Part shown: piece after piece, positions 24,774-33,260 of the stretch
How the letters are laid out: every line of letters starts with the position of its first letter
Position numbering within the stretch: position 1 is the first letter of the stretch
Assembly: GCF_009690625.1 (NCBI RefSeq)
Contig: NZ_CP033878.1
Coordinates: forward strand, 558,001 to 622,000
Length of the DNA: 64,000 nucleotides
Direction of reading: 5' to 3'
Origin: Halorhabdus sp. CBA1104
GTDB taxonomy: Archaea > Halobacteriota > Halobacteria > Halobacteriales > Haloarculaceae
The notes under the pieces: model-generated
Seen by the model: the letters and a program-made list of their open reading frames with translations, nothing else
Told to the model about the DNA's origin: nothing
The model's database searches: none
Position numbers and translations under genes: made by a program

Positions 24774-25577
24774 TCACCCGACGAAATAGTCCGTCAGTGG
24801 CGCACGCGGCCGTTTTTCGACGGGCCAGTAGACGAGATCCATCGCCAGGGCGTGGCCCAGTCCGAGGATAGCGGTCCCGATGACCGTCGCCAGAACGAGT
24901 CCCAGGAACGGGTCAGACGGAATCGTACTAAGCCGTGCGGTGAAGTGGCCCAGTGCTCCCAGCAGGCCGACTGCGGGTGCTGTCCAGCGTGTCAGGCCGT
25001 GATCGCTGACCCGCTCGTTGCTCCACCGGATCGCCGCCAGCGGGCGTCGACCGTCCCGAACGATGGTTACTGGTGCCACGAACAACCGCCCGAGGACCAC
25101 GAGTGTCGCTGCCAGTACGATCCACCTGAGGGTTCCTAATCCAGCGATTTCCCACGAGAGCAGATCGGTAAGCCCTGCCAGGACTACCCCGTACAGGCAG
25201 AGGTAGCCGAACCGTGAGAATGGAAGTCTTCGAGTCGTCTGCGTTTGTGCCCGCCACCACCAGACGAGTCCGGCTGCGACCGTGATCGAGAGAGTAGTCC
25301 CACACCAGAGTCCGAGCGCCCCCAGCAGCACCAGGGGATCCAAACCGCCCACCGCTGCCGGGTCGAGCGTAGCAGGATCAACCCAGTGTGGCATCCCGGG
25401 AACCCTGACGAGCGAAAGCGGCGACAGCCGCGTCAGATCGGCAAGCGGGACCGAGAGCTGTCGGTATCCGACCACCGATGCGACCGCGACTGCACCGGCG
25501 ATCGCGAAGACACCCGGATAGATCACGAGCGCGAGTCGTCGGCCAAACCGTGAGTGAGTCTGCCGAGAGTGAGTCAT
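24774..25577 (-). CDS. Uncharacterised polytopic membrane protein paired with propeller lipoprotein
   Basis: 267-residue protein with about six hydrophobic segments, the first after a basic start (MTHSRQTHSRFGRRLALV) and the others near residues 75-105, 125-160, 200-220 and 230-250. I do not recognise a family. Its ATG overlaps the last codon of the upstream lipoprotein gene by four bases (ATGA), so the two are translationally coupled and probably act together at the membrane. Conserved-looking residues include WSNERVSDHGLTRW and LAMDLVYWPVE. Codon use is like the neighbours. Confidence 0.62.
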   Translation of the reverse strand: MTHSRQTHSRFGRRLALVIYPGVFAIAGAVAVASVVGYRQLSVPLADLTRLSPLSLVRVPGMPHWVDPATLDPAAVGGLDPLVLLGALGLWCGTTLSITVAAGLVWWWRAQTQTTRRLPFSRFGYLCLYGVVLAGLTDLLSWEIAGLGTLRWIVLAATLVVLGRLFVAPVTIVRDGRRPLAAIRWSNERVSDHGLTRWTAPAVGLLGALGHFTARLSTIPSDPFLGLVLATVIGTAILGLGHALAMDLVYWPVEKRPRAPLTDYFVG

Positions 25578-26929
25578 TGTGCCTCCAGTGCGACGAGGTG
25601 CTTGCCGTACGGAAGGAGGAGTTTCTCCGTCCCGACGACGGGACGGCCGGGACCAACGTTGCCGGATACCGTGGGTCGTTCGTACGTCCACAATCGATCA
25701 CCATTCGACGGGTCCAGCGCGACTGCCCGACCGTCGGCATCGTGCAGGTACAGCGCGTCGTCCGTCCCAGTGATCCGGGTGGTCGTTGGGAGTCGACGCT
25801 GCCATTCGCTCGCTTCGTCGTTCCGGTCCATTGCGAGACAGACGTCGCCGTCCGGCCCATCGGTGTTCACCACAGCGTAGAGTCGCTCCGGACCGACGAC
25901 GATGTCGCCGATCCCGCCGATCGATCCAGCCAGTTGGTCGTCGAGTGCTGACGGTGCGTCGATGAGCGTGTGCCATTCTTCGGTCTCGCTGTCGAATGCG
26001 ACGATCGAAGCAGTCGAATCTCGGGATCGAGACCCCCGAAGGTAGGCGATACCGTCCCGGACGGCAACGAGGGTGGTTTCCGCTCCGGTTTCCACGGTCG
26101 TGCTGCTTCCTGTGTCGTCCAACACTGATAGTTTCCCGCCCGCGTCGGAACTGGTTGCGGCGAACACGCGGCCGTCCTCGACACGGAGGCGGTCGACGGG
26201 GTGTGACACTGTTGTCTCCCACTCGGCACGCCCGTCGTCGGCGTCGATCGCGACGACGCAAAACGGGGCTCGTTCACCCGGCACGACCGTCACCACAACA
26301 CCGTTTTCGATCCGTCCTGCGGAGGCGGTTGCATCAAAATTCCGACGCGAGCCCGCCGTCCACCGTCTCGTCGTCTCACACCACCCGTCGGCGTCGACCG
26401 ACGTTGGTGGCCTGAGTCCTTCGAGGATGTCCCCTGCAGTGCCCCGGTGGTCTCGCATTCCGTGGCGGCGAGTGGCTACCAGCGTGCCGTCTTGATACGT
26501 GTTCGTCCGTGCGAACCCGACCAGAGCGTCGGTACGATGACAGTCCGAGTCGAGTTCCGCCCCCTCATCGGTCGTCGTGGCGGCTTCCCGGACTCGCCCG
26601 TCCGCCATATCGACGATCACGCCTTCGATGCAGTAGGCCAGATCGTCGACGATCACCAGCGGCGTCCGAATTTCCCACGCCGCTGGATCAGTCAGCGTCG
26701 CGTCGGACTGCAGATCGGTCGTCCAGACGGATGCGTCCCAAGCCATGTGGGGCTCCTCGACCGGCGGGGAGCCCGCGGACTTGAAATACGTGGCTCCAGC
26801 ATCGTAGCCAGCCTGGGGCCAATCCGTGGCGTTTGGATCCGGCAGGGTGCCACTGCCCAGACAGCCCGAGGATCCGCCGAGCAGTGTTCCAAGGCTGCCC
26901 AGGAGGGCTCGGCGCGACAGGTGGACCAT
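25574..26929 (-). CDS. PQQ-like beta-propeller lipoprotein
   Basis: 451-residue exported protein. The N-terminus is a twin-arginine lipoprotein signal, SRRALLGSLGTLLGGSSGC, with lipidation expected at Cys23, so the protein would be tethered outside the membrane. The rest is rich in repeated strands of the PQQ/quinoprotein-alcohol-dehydrogenase-like propeller type, for example DADDGRAEWETTV, DPSNGDRLWTYERP and DGIAYLRGSRS. No catalytic residues can be named, so it may be a scaffold or binding protein. It overlaps the downstream membrane protein by four bases. The mature N-terminal WPQAGYDAGATYFKS resembles other haloarchaeal propeller lipoproteins. Confidence 0.8.
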   Translation of the reverse strand: MVHLSRRALLGSLGTLLGGSSGCLGSGTLPDPNATDWPQAGYDAGATYFKSAGSPPVEEPHMAWDASVWTTDLQSDATLTDPAAWEIRTPLVIVDDLAYCIEGVIVDMADGRVREAATTTDEGAELDSDCHRTDALVGFARTNTYQDGTLVATRRHGMRDHRGTAGDILEGLRPPTSVDADGWCETTRRWTAGSRRNFDATASAGRIENGVVVTVVPGERAPFCVVAIDADDGRAEWETTVSHPVDRLRVEDGRVFAATSSDAGGKLSVLDDTGSSTTVETGAETTLVAVRDGIAYLRGSRSRDSTASIVAFDSETEEWHTLIDAPSALDDQLAGSIGGIGDIVVGPERLYAVVNTDGPDGDVCLAMDRNDEASEWQRRLPTTTRITGTDDALYLHDADGRAVALDPSNGDRLWTYERPTVSGNVGPGRPVVGTEKLLLPYGKHLVALEAQ

Positions 26930-27018
26930 ACTGCTTGTCCAGAAACCATTCCAAAGAACGTACCGGATTGTTGTCCAATCGGCGATGCCGTTTTGACGTG
27001 TGCTGCCCCAGTACGCGT

Positions 27019-27681
27019 ATGCCCACAGTACCGGAGTGGATCGAGGATTTTGCGACCGTTGTCGGGCCCGATCCGGACGACGTACTGGTCGAGATGGACG
27101 AGTACGCCGAGCGCGAGGGATTCCCGACGGTCGGTCCCGCCGTCGGTGGCTGGCTGGAATTGCTTGCCCGGATGGTCGACGCCGAGCGCGTCTTCGAGTT
27201 CGGTTCGGGATACGGTTACTCGGCGTACTGGTTCGCTCGCGCGCTCCCCGGCGACGGTGAGATCGTCCTCACGGAAATCGATGCCGACGAACTCGCCCTC
27301 GCCGAAGAGTACCTCGATCGCGGCGAGTTCGGCGCGACGATTCAGTACGAACACGGCGATGCCATCGAGATCGTCGCGGACTACGACGGCCCGTTCGACG
27401 TGGCCCTGATCGACAACGAGAAGACACGCTATCGGGAGGCCTTCGAGGCTATACGCGAGAAGGTTGCACCCGGGGGTATCGTCGTCGCGGACAATGCGAT
27501 CGCGGGCGGCTCGATCGACGCTGACGCCGTTCGTGGTCTGCTGGCGGGCGATCGGGGAGACGCCGACGAGATGTCGGCAGGGATCGCAGCCGTCATCGAG
27601 GCGCTCCAGGAGGATCCGGCCTTCGAGGCGTCACTGTTACCTGTTGGCGAAGGCGTCGCGGTCGGCTATCGCGTCGAGTGA
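27019..27681 (+). CDS. SAM-dependent O-methyltransferase
   Basis: 220-residue class I methyltransferase of the caffeoyl-CoA/catechol O-methyltransferase type. The SAM-binding motif is RVFEFGSGYGYSAYWFAR, followed by an acidic EIVLTEIDADELALAEEYL, the motif FDVALIDNEKTRYREAFEA, and APGGIVVADNAIAGG with metal-coordinating Asp/Asn residues. The C-terminal strand EASLLPVGEGVAVGYRV is family-like. It is cytosolic and stands alone; the substrate is unknown. A TATA-like CCGTTTTGACG lies about 27 nt before the ATG at 27019, ruling out the longer frame. Confidence 0.87.
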   Translation: MPTVPEWIEDFATVVGPDPDDVLVEMDEYAEREGFPTVGPAVGGWLELLARMVDAERVFEFGSGYGYSAYWFARALPGDGEIVLTEIDADELALAEEYLDRGEFGATIQYEHGDAIEIVADYDGPFDVALIDNEKTRYREAFEAIREKVAPGGIVVADNAIAGGSIDADAVRGLLAGDRGDADEMSAGIAAVIEALQEDPAFEASLLPVGEGVAVGYRVE

Positions 27682-27723
27682 CCGACGTGTCATTCTCGTC
27701 GATGAGAACTGCAGGTCCATGAC

Positions 27724-27729
27724 TTATTA
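27724..27729 (+). promoter_or_regulatory. TATA-like box for cheC
   Basis: TTATTA in an AT-rich spot centred 36 nt before the cheC ATG, giving a leader of roughly eight bases. Confidence 0.4.
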
Positions 27730-27762
27730 GGGCGGGCTTGAAACAGAACTCTACGACTGCAC

Positions 27763-28365
27763 ATGAGCTTGATGATCGACATTCGGAAGCTCGCACTGTT
27801 CAACAAGATGGCCAAAGAGGGCGGCAACACAGTTGCTGGCCACCTCAGCCAAATGACCGACATGGAGACGGAGATGGAGATTACCAAGATCAACTTCATC
27901 GATATCCCCGACATCAAGACCCACGTCGGTGACGACAAACAGATCGGCATTAGTATCCAACTCGAGGAGCCCCCACACGGCCACATTCTCTTTCTGTTGA
28001 ACGCCGAGAGCGCGAAAGATCTCGCCCGCGGGATGATCGGCGACATGGGCGGGGCCGATCCCGACCAGGATGGCTTTACCGAGATGGAGCGTTCGGCGAT
28101 CCAGGAGATCGGCAACATCATGACCTCGGGGTTCATCGACGGCTGGGCGAACGTCCTCGATACCACGATCGATATGTCCACGCCGACGTTCACCTACGGG
28201 CCGGGCAGCGGCATGATCGACGAACTCGTTGGCGATCGGGATTCGGAGATGGCACTCATGTTCGACTCCCACGTCCAGGCGCTCGACTCGAACGTCGACG
28301 TCAAAGTGTACACGTTCCCACAACTCGACGAGCTCGTCGAGTTGATGCAGGCAATCGAAGTCTAA
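27763..28365 (+). CDS. cheC: Chemotaxis phosphatase CheC
   Basis: CheY-phosphate phosphatase of archaeal and Bacillus-type chemotaxis, tuning the archaellum switch. The 200-residue protein has the two-fold CheC layout. The C-terminal active site fits the S-x3-E-x2-N-x22-P consensus exactly (Ser111, Glu115, Asn118, Pro141, in SAIQEIGN...). The N-terminal copy keeps Glu19 and Asn22 (KEGGN) but has Lys15 at the first position and Phe45 in place of the Pro, so it is partly degenerate. No other che or archaellum gene is in the window, making this an orphan copy. It converges on the UspA gene. Confidence 0.88.
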   Translation: MSLMIDIRKLALFNKMAKEGGNTVAGHLSQMTDMETEMEITKINFIDIPDIKTHVGDDKQIGISIQLEEPPHGHILFLLNAESAKDLARGMIGDMGGADPDQDGFTEMERSAIQEIGNIMTSGFIDGWANVLDTTIDMSTPTFTYGPGSGMIDELVGDRDSEMALMFDSHVQALDSNVDVKVYTFPQLDELVELMQAIEV

Positions 28366-28377
28366 GGCCCAAGAGAG

Positions 28378-28791
28378 TCACGCAGAGAGTGTCCGTTGGG
28401 TCGCGCCGATCTTCTCCCTGTCGAGGCCGTGACGTCGGAGGTGTGTCGGCGTGACGTCCTCCAGACATGGAACCACGAGATCGACGTCCACCTCCGCCGC
28501 CATGGCGACGATCTCGTCTGTCGGGTCGCCGCGCCGACAGTGGCCTTCGACGTCAATTCCGCGACGCTTGCCGTCTTCGATGAGTGTCTGTACGTGTTGC
28601 TTGCCTTCGTCTTCACACTGGTCGATGACTATCTCGACGCTGCTCAACGCCGGCTCACCGTATCGACGCGTGTCGACGACGTACAGTACGTGAACCGTCG
28701 CCTCTATCTGCGCGGCCAGTTCGAGCGCTCGTGTTGTCACGGGCTCGGCCCGTTCGCTCCCGTCAGTCGCCACCAGTATCTCTGTAGTCAT
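28378..28791 (-). CDS. Universal stress protein family, degenerate C-terminus
   Basis: 137-residue UspA-like protein. The N-terminal half is normal: EILVATDGSERAEPVTTRALELA and VHVLYVVDTRRYGE, then the GDPTDEIVAMA and VDVDLVVP strands. The ATP-binding motif G-x2-G-x9-G-S/T, usually after VxMG, is lost: the sequence reads PCLEDVTPTHLRRHGLDREKIGATQR and then ends, so the last beta strand is also missing. I checked the other frames and saw no restored motif, so this looks like real decay or a nucleotide-free variant. It ends 12 bases from cheC, with which it is convergent. Confidence 0.8.
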   Translation of the reverse strand: MTTEILVATDGSERAEPVTTRALELAAQIEATVHVLYVVDTRRYGEPALSSVEIVIDQCEDEGKQHVQTLIEDGKRRGIDVEGHCRRGDPTDEIVAMAAEVDVDLVVPCLEDVTPTHLRRHGLDREKIGATQRTLSA

Positions 28792-28929
28792 GTCCCGTCA
28801 CATCGTGACGTAGGTAGCCTGTGAGCAAATACTTTGCGATTATTAATCATTAAGGTTTCGAAACGGCGACACACCGACCGTACGCTGGCTACAAGCCACG
28901 TTCTCGATGCAGGAACCCAGAGAGCCCGG

Positions 28930-29961
28930 TTACGCGGCGGGCAAGCTGATCGTGACGCTTGCCCCGTCGTCGGTATCGAATGTGAGCGTGCCGCCGTACG
29001 CATCGACGATCGTGTCCAATACCCACAGTCCGACGCCCGTTCCGTGTTCGAGTTGCGTGATTTCTGTGTCGTCTTCGAGAGGCGTGAGTTCGTGGTCGGG
29101 AATGCCAGGCCCGTCGTCCGTGATGGTAACTTCGACGCGGCCGTCCTCCCGGGAGCTAGTCACCCGAACGTTCTCGCCACCGTGAACGACTGCGTTTTCG
29201 ATGGCCTCGTGTATCGCGACGGCGAGTTTGTCGTCGGCTCGGACCAGACAGTCCTCGGAGAGGTCGGTGTCGACCGTGGCGTCCGGATAGGCGTTCTGTA
29301 TCTCTTCGACGACAGCGCCGACTGGCTCCGTGAGATCGACCGTCCGTTCCTCTGTGGGGTCGTGATCGACCGCCGCCTGGAACTGGCCGAGTTTGTCGTT
29401 CATTGTCGCCAACCCGTCTGCCGTTTCGGCGACGGTCGTTGCCATGTTCGCCAGTCGCTCGTCTTCGAGACTGGTCGCTAGCGTCTCGGCGTTGCCCAGC
29501 AAAATTTGGGCGTCGTTGCGGAGATTGTGCCTGACGATCCTGTTGAGCACTGCCAGTTTCTGGCGTTCCCGGGCTAGCTCACCGACCCTGATACGGCGCA
29601 CGTCGTTGACGCCAATGAGGACGTGAGCGATGGCACTCACGCCCAGCACGTCGGCGATGACAGCCGCCGGTAGTGAGATCGACGGACTGGCAACGACGAG
29701 TCCGAGCACGAGAGCGAGGACCACGACGCCAAGCGCATTCCAGCCCGCCACCCGGATCACGTGGGCGGTCTGTAGCTCTTCGAAGGCGAACAAGCCAGCA
29801 CCGGTCGCTACCAATAGCAGGCCGACCACAATCCCCAACCCGGCCAGCCCGAAATCGTAGATGCTCGGGAGCCCGGCCGTGGCGGCTGTCAGTGCAATGA
29901 GAAAGACGGCCATCCCAGTCGCACTCACTGACGCGCCCGCCAGGATTCGTTTGCTATCCAT
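28930..29961 (-). CDS. Membrane sensor histidine kinase (short)
   Basis: 343-residue two-component kinase. Four membrane helices fill residues 6-118 with no sizeable external domain, so the signal is probably sensed in the membrane. The phospho-acceptor is His145 in NRIVRHNLRND, the haloarchaeal H-box form. The ATPase domain has an N-box EAIENAVVHG, then DDGPGIPDHE and HGTGVGLWVLDTIVDAYGG. No response-regulator gene is beside it, which is common for haloarchaeal orphan kinases. A minus-strand ATTAACTTTG about 27 nt from the ATG is a likely TATA box. Confidence 0.87.
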   Translation of the reverse strand: MDSKRILAGASVSATGMAVFLIALTAATAGLPSIYDFGLAGLGIVVGLLLVATGAGLFAFEELQTAHVIRVAGWNALGVVVLALVLGLVVASPSISLPAAVIADVLGVSAIAHVLIGVNDVRRIRVGELARERQKLAVLNRIVRHNLRNDAQILLGNAETLATSLEDERLANMATTVAETADGLATMNDKLGQFQAAVDHDPTEERTVDLTEPVGAVVEEIQNAYPDATVDTDLSEDCLVRADDKLAVAIHEAIENAVVHGGENVRVTSSREDGRVEVTITDDGPGIPDHELTPLEDDTEITQLEHGTGVGLWVLDTIVDAYGGTLTFDTDDGASVTISLPAA

Positions 29962-30318
29962 ATTGATACGTGAGTGAGCCCAAAGTTAATGCTGGCGTCG
30001 GCAACTGGGAGTGTCTCTCTACGGAGCGACCTGGTAGTCTTGGCCGGACGAACAGCTCTGTCGACATGTGATACGCCCCCTCATTCGACCCGTAGAACGA
30101 TCTCTGAGGGCTGTCGGCGGGTGTGTGCTTCGTGGTCCGTAACCGCCGCGTCAGCTTCTCAGCTCCCTCGATACCGGCACCCAGCAGCACGCCCGACACC
30201 GTTCGGTCTGTTCCTACGTAGGTATTATCACAATCATTCGGGAATTGACACAAGCCAAACCCTTTTGGTCGGTCCGTTCGTCCGTTCTGTACGGCACCAT
30301 CTGGGCCGATGATATTCA
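29962..30318. other. Intergenic region between histidine kinase and korA
   Basis: A 357-base stretch between divergent genes. At its left end lies the kinase promoter (minus-strand ATTAAC at 29985-29990). At its right is the korA upstream region with a CCAAA/TTTGG inverted repeat. In between I see no protein, tRNA or stable RNA signal, although an open frame crosses it on the minus strand with non-haloarchaeal composition. Confidence 0.6.
30255..30268. promoter_or_regulatory. CCAAA-4-TTTGG inverted repeat upstream of korA
   Basis: Perfect 5-bp arms with a CCCT spacer, about 50 nt ahead of the korA ATG. The TTTTGG part resembles the T-rich TATA-like boxes used elsewhere in this window, so it may be the korA promoter, an operator (perhaps for the downstream Lrp protein) or both. 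Confidence 0.3.
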
Positions 30319-32217
30319 ATGACAGCACACGAACTCATCTGGCGAATCGCTGGCGGTTCCGGTGACGGAATCGACTCGACGAGCCAGAACTTCGCGAAAG
30401 CCCTGATGCGGGCAGGGCTGAACGTTTTCACCCATCGACACTATCCGTCCCGTATTCGTGGCGGCCACACGTACGTCGAAGTACGAGCCAAAGACGAGGA
30501 AGTCACCTCCCGGGGCGACGGGTACAACTTCCTGCTATCGCTCGGCGATAGTTTCGCTCGCAACCCTTCCGAGGATGCCTATTATGGCAACGAGGAACTG
30601 AAGCCACTCGCGGAGAACTTGGACGAACTCCGTGAGGGCGGTATCATCGTCTACGACACAGGATTGTTCGACGAGGACGAGGTTGCGGAACTGAATCTCG
30701 AAGAGCGTGCCGAGGAGAACGACTGGCACGTCTATCCGGTCAACCTTCGGGAACTCGCACGGGAACACGGCCGAGACGTCATGCGCAACACCGCTGGTGT
30801 CGGCGTCACGGCCGCGCTGCTCGACATGGACGTGTCGTTCTTCGAGGAACTGATCCGCCAGAACATGTCTGGCGACATCCAAGAAGACAATCTGAACGTC
30901 CTCGAAGACGCCTACGAGCGCGCCGAGGAGTTCGAGCACACTCACGATCTGACTGTTCCGACCGGCGAGAACGAACAGGAACTGGGCCTGATGAACGGCT
31001 CGAACGCCATCGCATACGGCGCTCTGGACGCCGGCTGTCGGTTCATCGCCGGCTACCCCATGACCCCGTGGACGGAAGTGTTCACGATCATGTCCCAGCA
31101 CATGTCCGAGTTCGGTGGCATCGCCGAACAGGTCGAAGACGAGATCGCCGCCGCGGCCCTGGCACTGGGTGCGAGCCACACCGGGGTCAAGGCGATGTCG
31201 GGCTCTTCGGGTGGCGGATTCGCCCTGATGTCCGAACCGCTCGGTCTCGCCGAGATGACCGAGACGCCGATCGTCCTCGTCGAAGCCATGCGGGCTGGTC
31301 CCTCGACGGGCATGCCGACCAAGCCCGAGCAGGGCGACCTCGAACACGTTCTGTATACGAGCCAGGGCGACTCCAACCGTGTCGTCTTTGCTCCCGCTGG
31401 AATCAAGGAAGCCTACGAGCAGACCCGACTGGCCTTCGAGATCGCCTACGACTACCAGATCCCGGCGATCGTCGTCTACGACCAGAAGATCGAGGGCGAA
31501 CTCCGGTCGGTCCCGATCGACTTCTTCGACCGGGAGCCGGATCCGGACGTTGGAGAGGTCCTCTCCGAGGAAGAGATCAAGGAGGCTGCCCACCACGAAT
31601 CGGGCACCTTCAAACGCTTCGACTCCGAGGTCGAAGGCGGCGTCAGCCCGCGGACGGTCCCCGGCCAGGAAGGTGGCCGCCATCTCACGTCCGGGAACGA
31701 GACCAACGCGTACGGTCACATCGAGGAAGATCCGGACAACCGAGTCGCACAGATGGCCCGCCGGATGGGCAAACTCGACAGCATTCGTGAGGAACTCGAC
31801 GAGAAAGACGCCTCCAATCAGGCCACTCGTGGCCCGGACGACGCCAACTACGGGATCATCACGTGGGGCAGCCAGCAAGGTACGGTCTTCGAGGCCGTCG
31901 ACCGCCTGAACGAGAACGGCCAGGCAGTCAAGGCCCTCGGCGTCAGCGACCTGATGCCCTATCCCGAAACCGAGGTTACCGAGTTCCTCGAAAGCGTCGA
32001 GGAAGCTGTCGTCGTCGAGATGAACGCCAGTGGCCAGTTCAAGGGACTCACCCAGAAGGAACTCGGTCGCTTCGGCGACAAACTGTCGAGCCTCTTGAAG
32101 TACAACGGGAACCCCTTCGAACCCGCCGAGATCGTCGAGGGCTTCGAAGCGATCGTCGAGAACGAGCCGGAGGTCCCGGGGGATTCGACTACGTTCGTCC
32201 CAGCGGCAGGTGACTAA
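30319..32217 (+). CDS. korA: 2-oxoacid:ferredoxin oxidoreductase, alpha subunit (KorA type)
   Basis: Alpha subunit of a CoA-dependent 2-oxoacid:ferredoxin oxidoreductase, most likely the 2-oxoglutarate enzyme of the haloarchaeal citric acid cycle, which replaces the dehydrogenase complex. The 632-residue protein is a fusion of a gamma-like domain (residues 1-190, starting IWRIAGGSGDGIDSTSQNFA) and the pyrimidine-binding alpha domain (about 215-630, with NAIAYGALDAGCRFIAGYP and MSGSSGGGFALM). The C-terminal part, VIEM-like VVVEMNASGQFKGL, is typical. korB begins three bases after the stop, so they form one operon. Pyruvate as substrate cannot be excluded from sequence alone. Confidence 0.9.
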   Translation: MTAHELIWRIAGGSGDGIDSTSQNFAKALMRAGLNVFTHRHYPSRIRGGHTYVEVRAKDEEVTSRGDGYNFLLSLGDSFARNPSEDAYYGNEELKPLAENLDELREGGIIVYDTGLFDEDEVAELNLEERAEENDWHVYPVNLRELAREHGRDVMRNTAGVGVTAALLDMDVSFFEELIRQNMSGDIQEDNLNVLEDAYERAEEFEHTHDLTVPTGENEQELGLMNGSNAIAYGALDAGCRFIAGYPMTPWTEVFTIMSQHMSEFGGIAEQVEDEIAAAALALGASHTGVKAMSGSSGGGFALMSEPLGLAEMTETPIVLVEAMRAGPSTGMPTKPEQGDLEHVLYTSQGDSNRVVFAPAGIKEAYEQTRLAFEIAYDYQIPAIVVYDQKIEGELRSVPIDFFDREPDPDVGEVLSEEEIKEAAHHESGTFKRFDSEVEGGVSPRTVPGQEGGRHLTSGNETNAYGHIEEDPDNRVAQMARRMGKLDSIREELDEKDASNQATRGPDDANYGIITWGSQQGTVFEAVDRLNENGQAVKALGVSDLMPYPETEVTEFLESVEEAVVVEMNASGQFKGLTQKELGRFGDKLSSLLKYNGNPFEPAEIVEGFEAIVENEPEVPGDSTTFVPAAGD

Positions 32218-32219
32218 TC

Positions 32220-33155
32220 ATGAGTGCATTCAGCGCAATCGACCAGGATCGCGAGATTGACCCAGAAGAATATACACCCGGCATCGAACCGCAGGCGACC
32301 TGGTGTCCGGGCTGTGGTGACTTCAGCGTCCTCAAGGCGCTGAAGCAGGCGATGCCGGAAGTCGGCCGGACGCCCGAAGAAGTGCTGACGGTGACCGGTA
32401 TCGGCTGTTCGAGCAAACTCAACTCCTACTTCGAGTCCTATGGCTTTCACTCGATTCACGGCCGGTCGCTGCCGATCGCCCGTGCAGCGAAACTCGCCAA
32501 CCCGGCACTCGAAGTGGTTGCCGCCGGCGGTGACGGTGACGGCTACGGCATCGGTGGGAACCACTTCATCCACACGGCCCGTGAGAACCACGATATGACC
32601 TATATCGTGTTCAACAACGAGATCTTCGGGCTGACGAAAGGCCAGACGTCCCCGACCAGCCCCAAGGGCCACAAGTCAAAGACCCAGCCCCACGGCTCGG
32701 CGAAAGATCCGATCCGACCGCTGAGTTTGGGGCTGACCGCGGGTGCCTCTTATGTCGCCCGCACCGCCGCCACCAACCCGAACCAGGCGGCAGAAATCTT
32801 GGCGGAAGCCATCGAACACGACGGGTTCGCTCACGTCGACTTCCTGACCCAGTGTCCGACCTGGAACAAGGACGCCAAATCGTACGTCCCGTATACGGAC
32901 GTCCAGCAGTCCGACGACTACGACTTCGACTACACTGATCGGGAAGAAGCGGCCCAGATGATGTACGAAGTCGAATCGAAACTCTACGAGGGCGAGGTCC
33001 TCACCGGTCGGTTCTACGTCGACGAGGACCGGCCGTCCTACACCGAGGAGAAGCAGGCTACCGGTGAGATGCCCGAGGAACCCCTGGCAGAGAAGTACTT
33101 CGACGACGACGCCGAGTGGAAGCGCAGCTACGACCTGCTGGAACACCACACGTAA
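32220..33155 (+). CDS. korB: 2-oxoacid:ferredoxin oxidoreductase, beta subunit (KorB type)
   Basis: Beta subunit carrying thiamine diphosphate and a [4Fe-4S] cluster, partner of KorA. The 311-residue protein shows the cluster Cys motif TWCPGCGDF near the N-terminus, a further Cys in GIGCSSKL and another in FLTQCPTWNKDAKS. The thiamine-magnesium motif is AAGGDGDGYGIGGNH, ending in the usual VFNNEIFGLTKGQTSPTS. The acidic C-terminal 60 residues resemble other haloarchaeal KorB proteins. It directly follows korA. A stem-loop lies 35 bases after the stop. Confidence 0.92.
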   Translation: MSAFSAIDQDREIDPEEYTPGIEPQATWCPGCGDFSVLKALKQAMPEVGRTPEEVLTVTGIGCSSKLNSYFESYGFHSIHGRSLPIARAAKLANPALEVVAAGGDGDGYGIGGNHFIHTARENHDMTYIVFNNEIFGLTKGQTSPTSPKGHKSKTQPHGSAKDPIRPLSLGLTAGASYVARTAATNPNQAAEILAEAIEHDGFAHVDFLTQCPTWNKDAKSYVPYTDVQQSDDYDFDYTDREEAAQMMYEVESKLYEGEVLTGRFYVDEDRPSYTEEKQATGEMPEEPLAEKYFDDDAEWKRSYDLLEHHT

Positions 33156-33189
33156 TCGCCGCGGCCCGTCTCGTGTGATGGGACGCGTT

Positions 33190-33208
33190 GCCGGCTGAAA
33201 AAGCCGGC
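33190..33208 (+). terminator. Stem-loop after korB
   Basis: A perfect 7-bp stem (GCCGGCT/AGCCGGC) with a GAAAA loop, 35 bases beyond the korB stop and ahead of the lrp promoter. It may end or attenuate the korAB transcript. No long T-run follows, so its role is uncertain. Confidence 0.4.
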
Positions 33209-33224
33209 CAGCCCTTTCACGTTC

Positions 33225-33239
33225 GGAAGATATTTTTCC
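33225..33239 (+). promoter_or_regulatory. Promoter and imperfect dyad of the lrp gene
   Basis: GGAAGATATTTTTCC is a partial palindrome (five of seven pairs) that contains the TATA-like ATATTT centred 28 nt before the ATG at 33261. Overlap of a dyad with the TATA box would suit autorepression by the Lrp protein encoded just downstream. Confidence 0.4.
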
Positions 33240-33260
33240 ACGTATCACAAAATCAGGTTC

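Noticed and set aside
28378-28500. Frameshift as the cause of the odd UspA ending
   Set aside because: I translated the other two frames by eye and neither restores the glycine loop or last strand, so a single indel does not explain it.
30535-31878. Long open frame antisense to korA (about 447 codons)
   Set aside because: It mirrors korA in a GC-rich codon register, has no promoter or family features, and korA is unmistakable.
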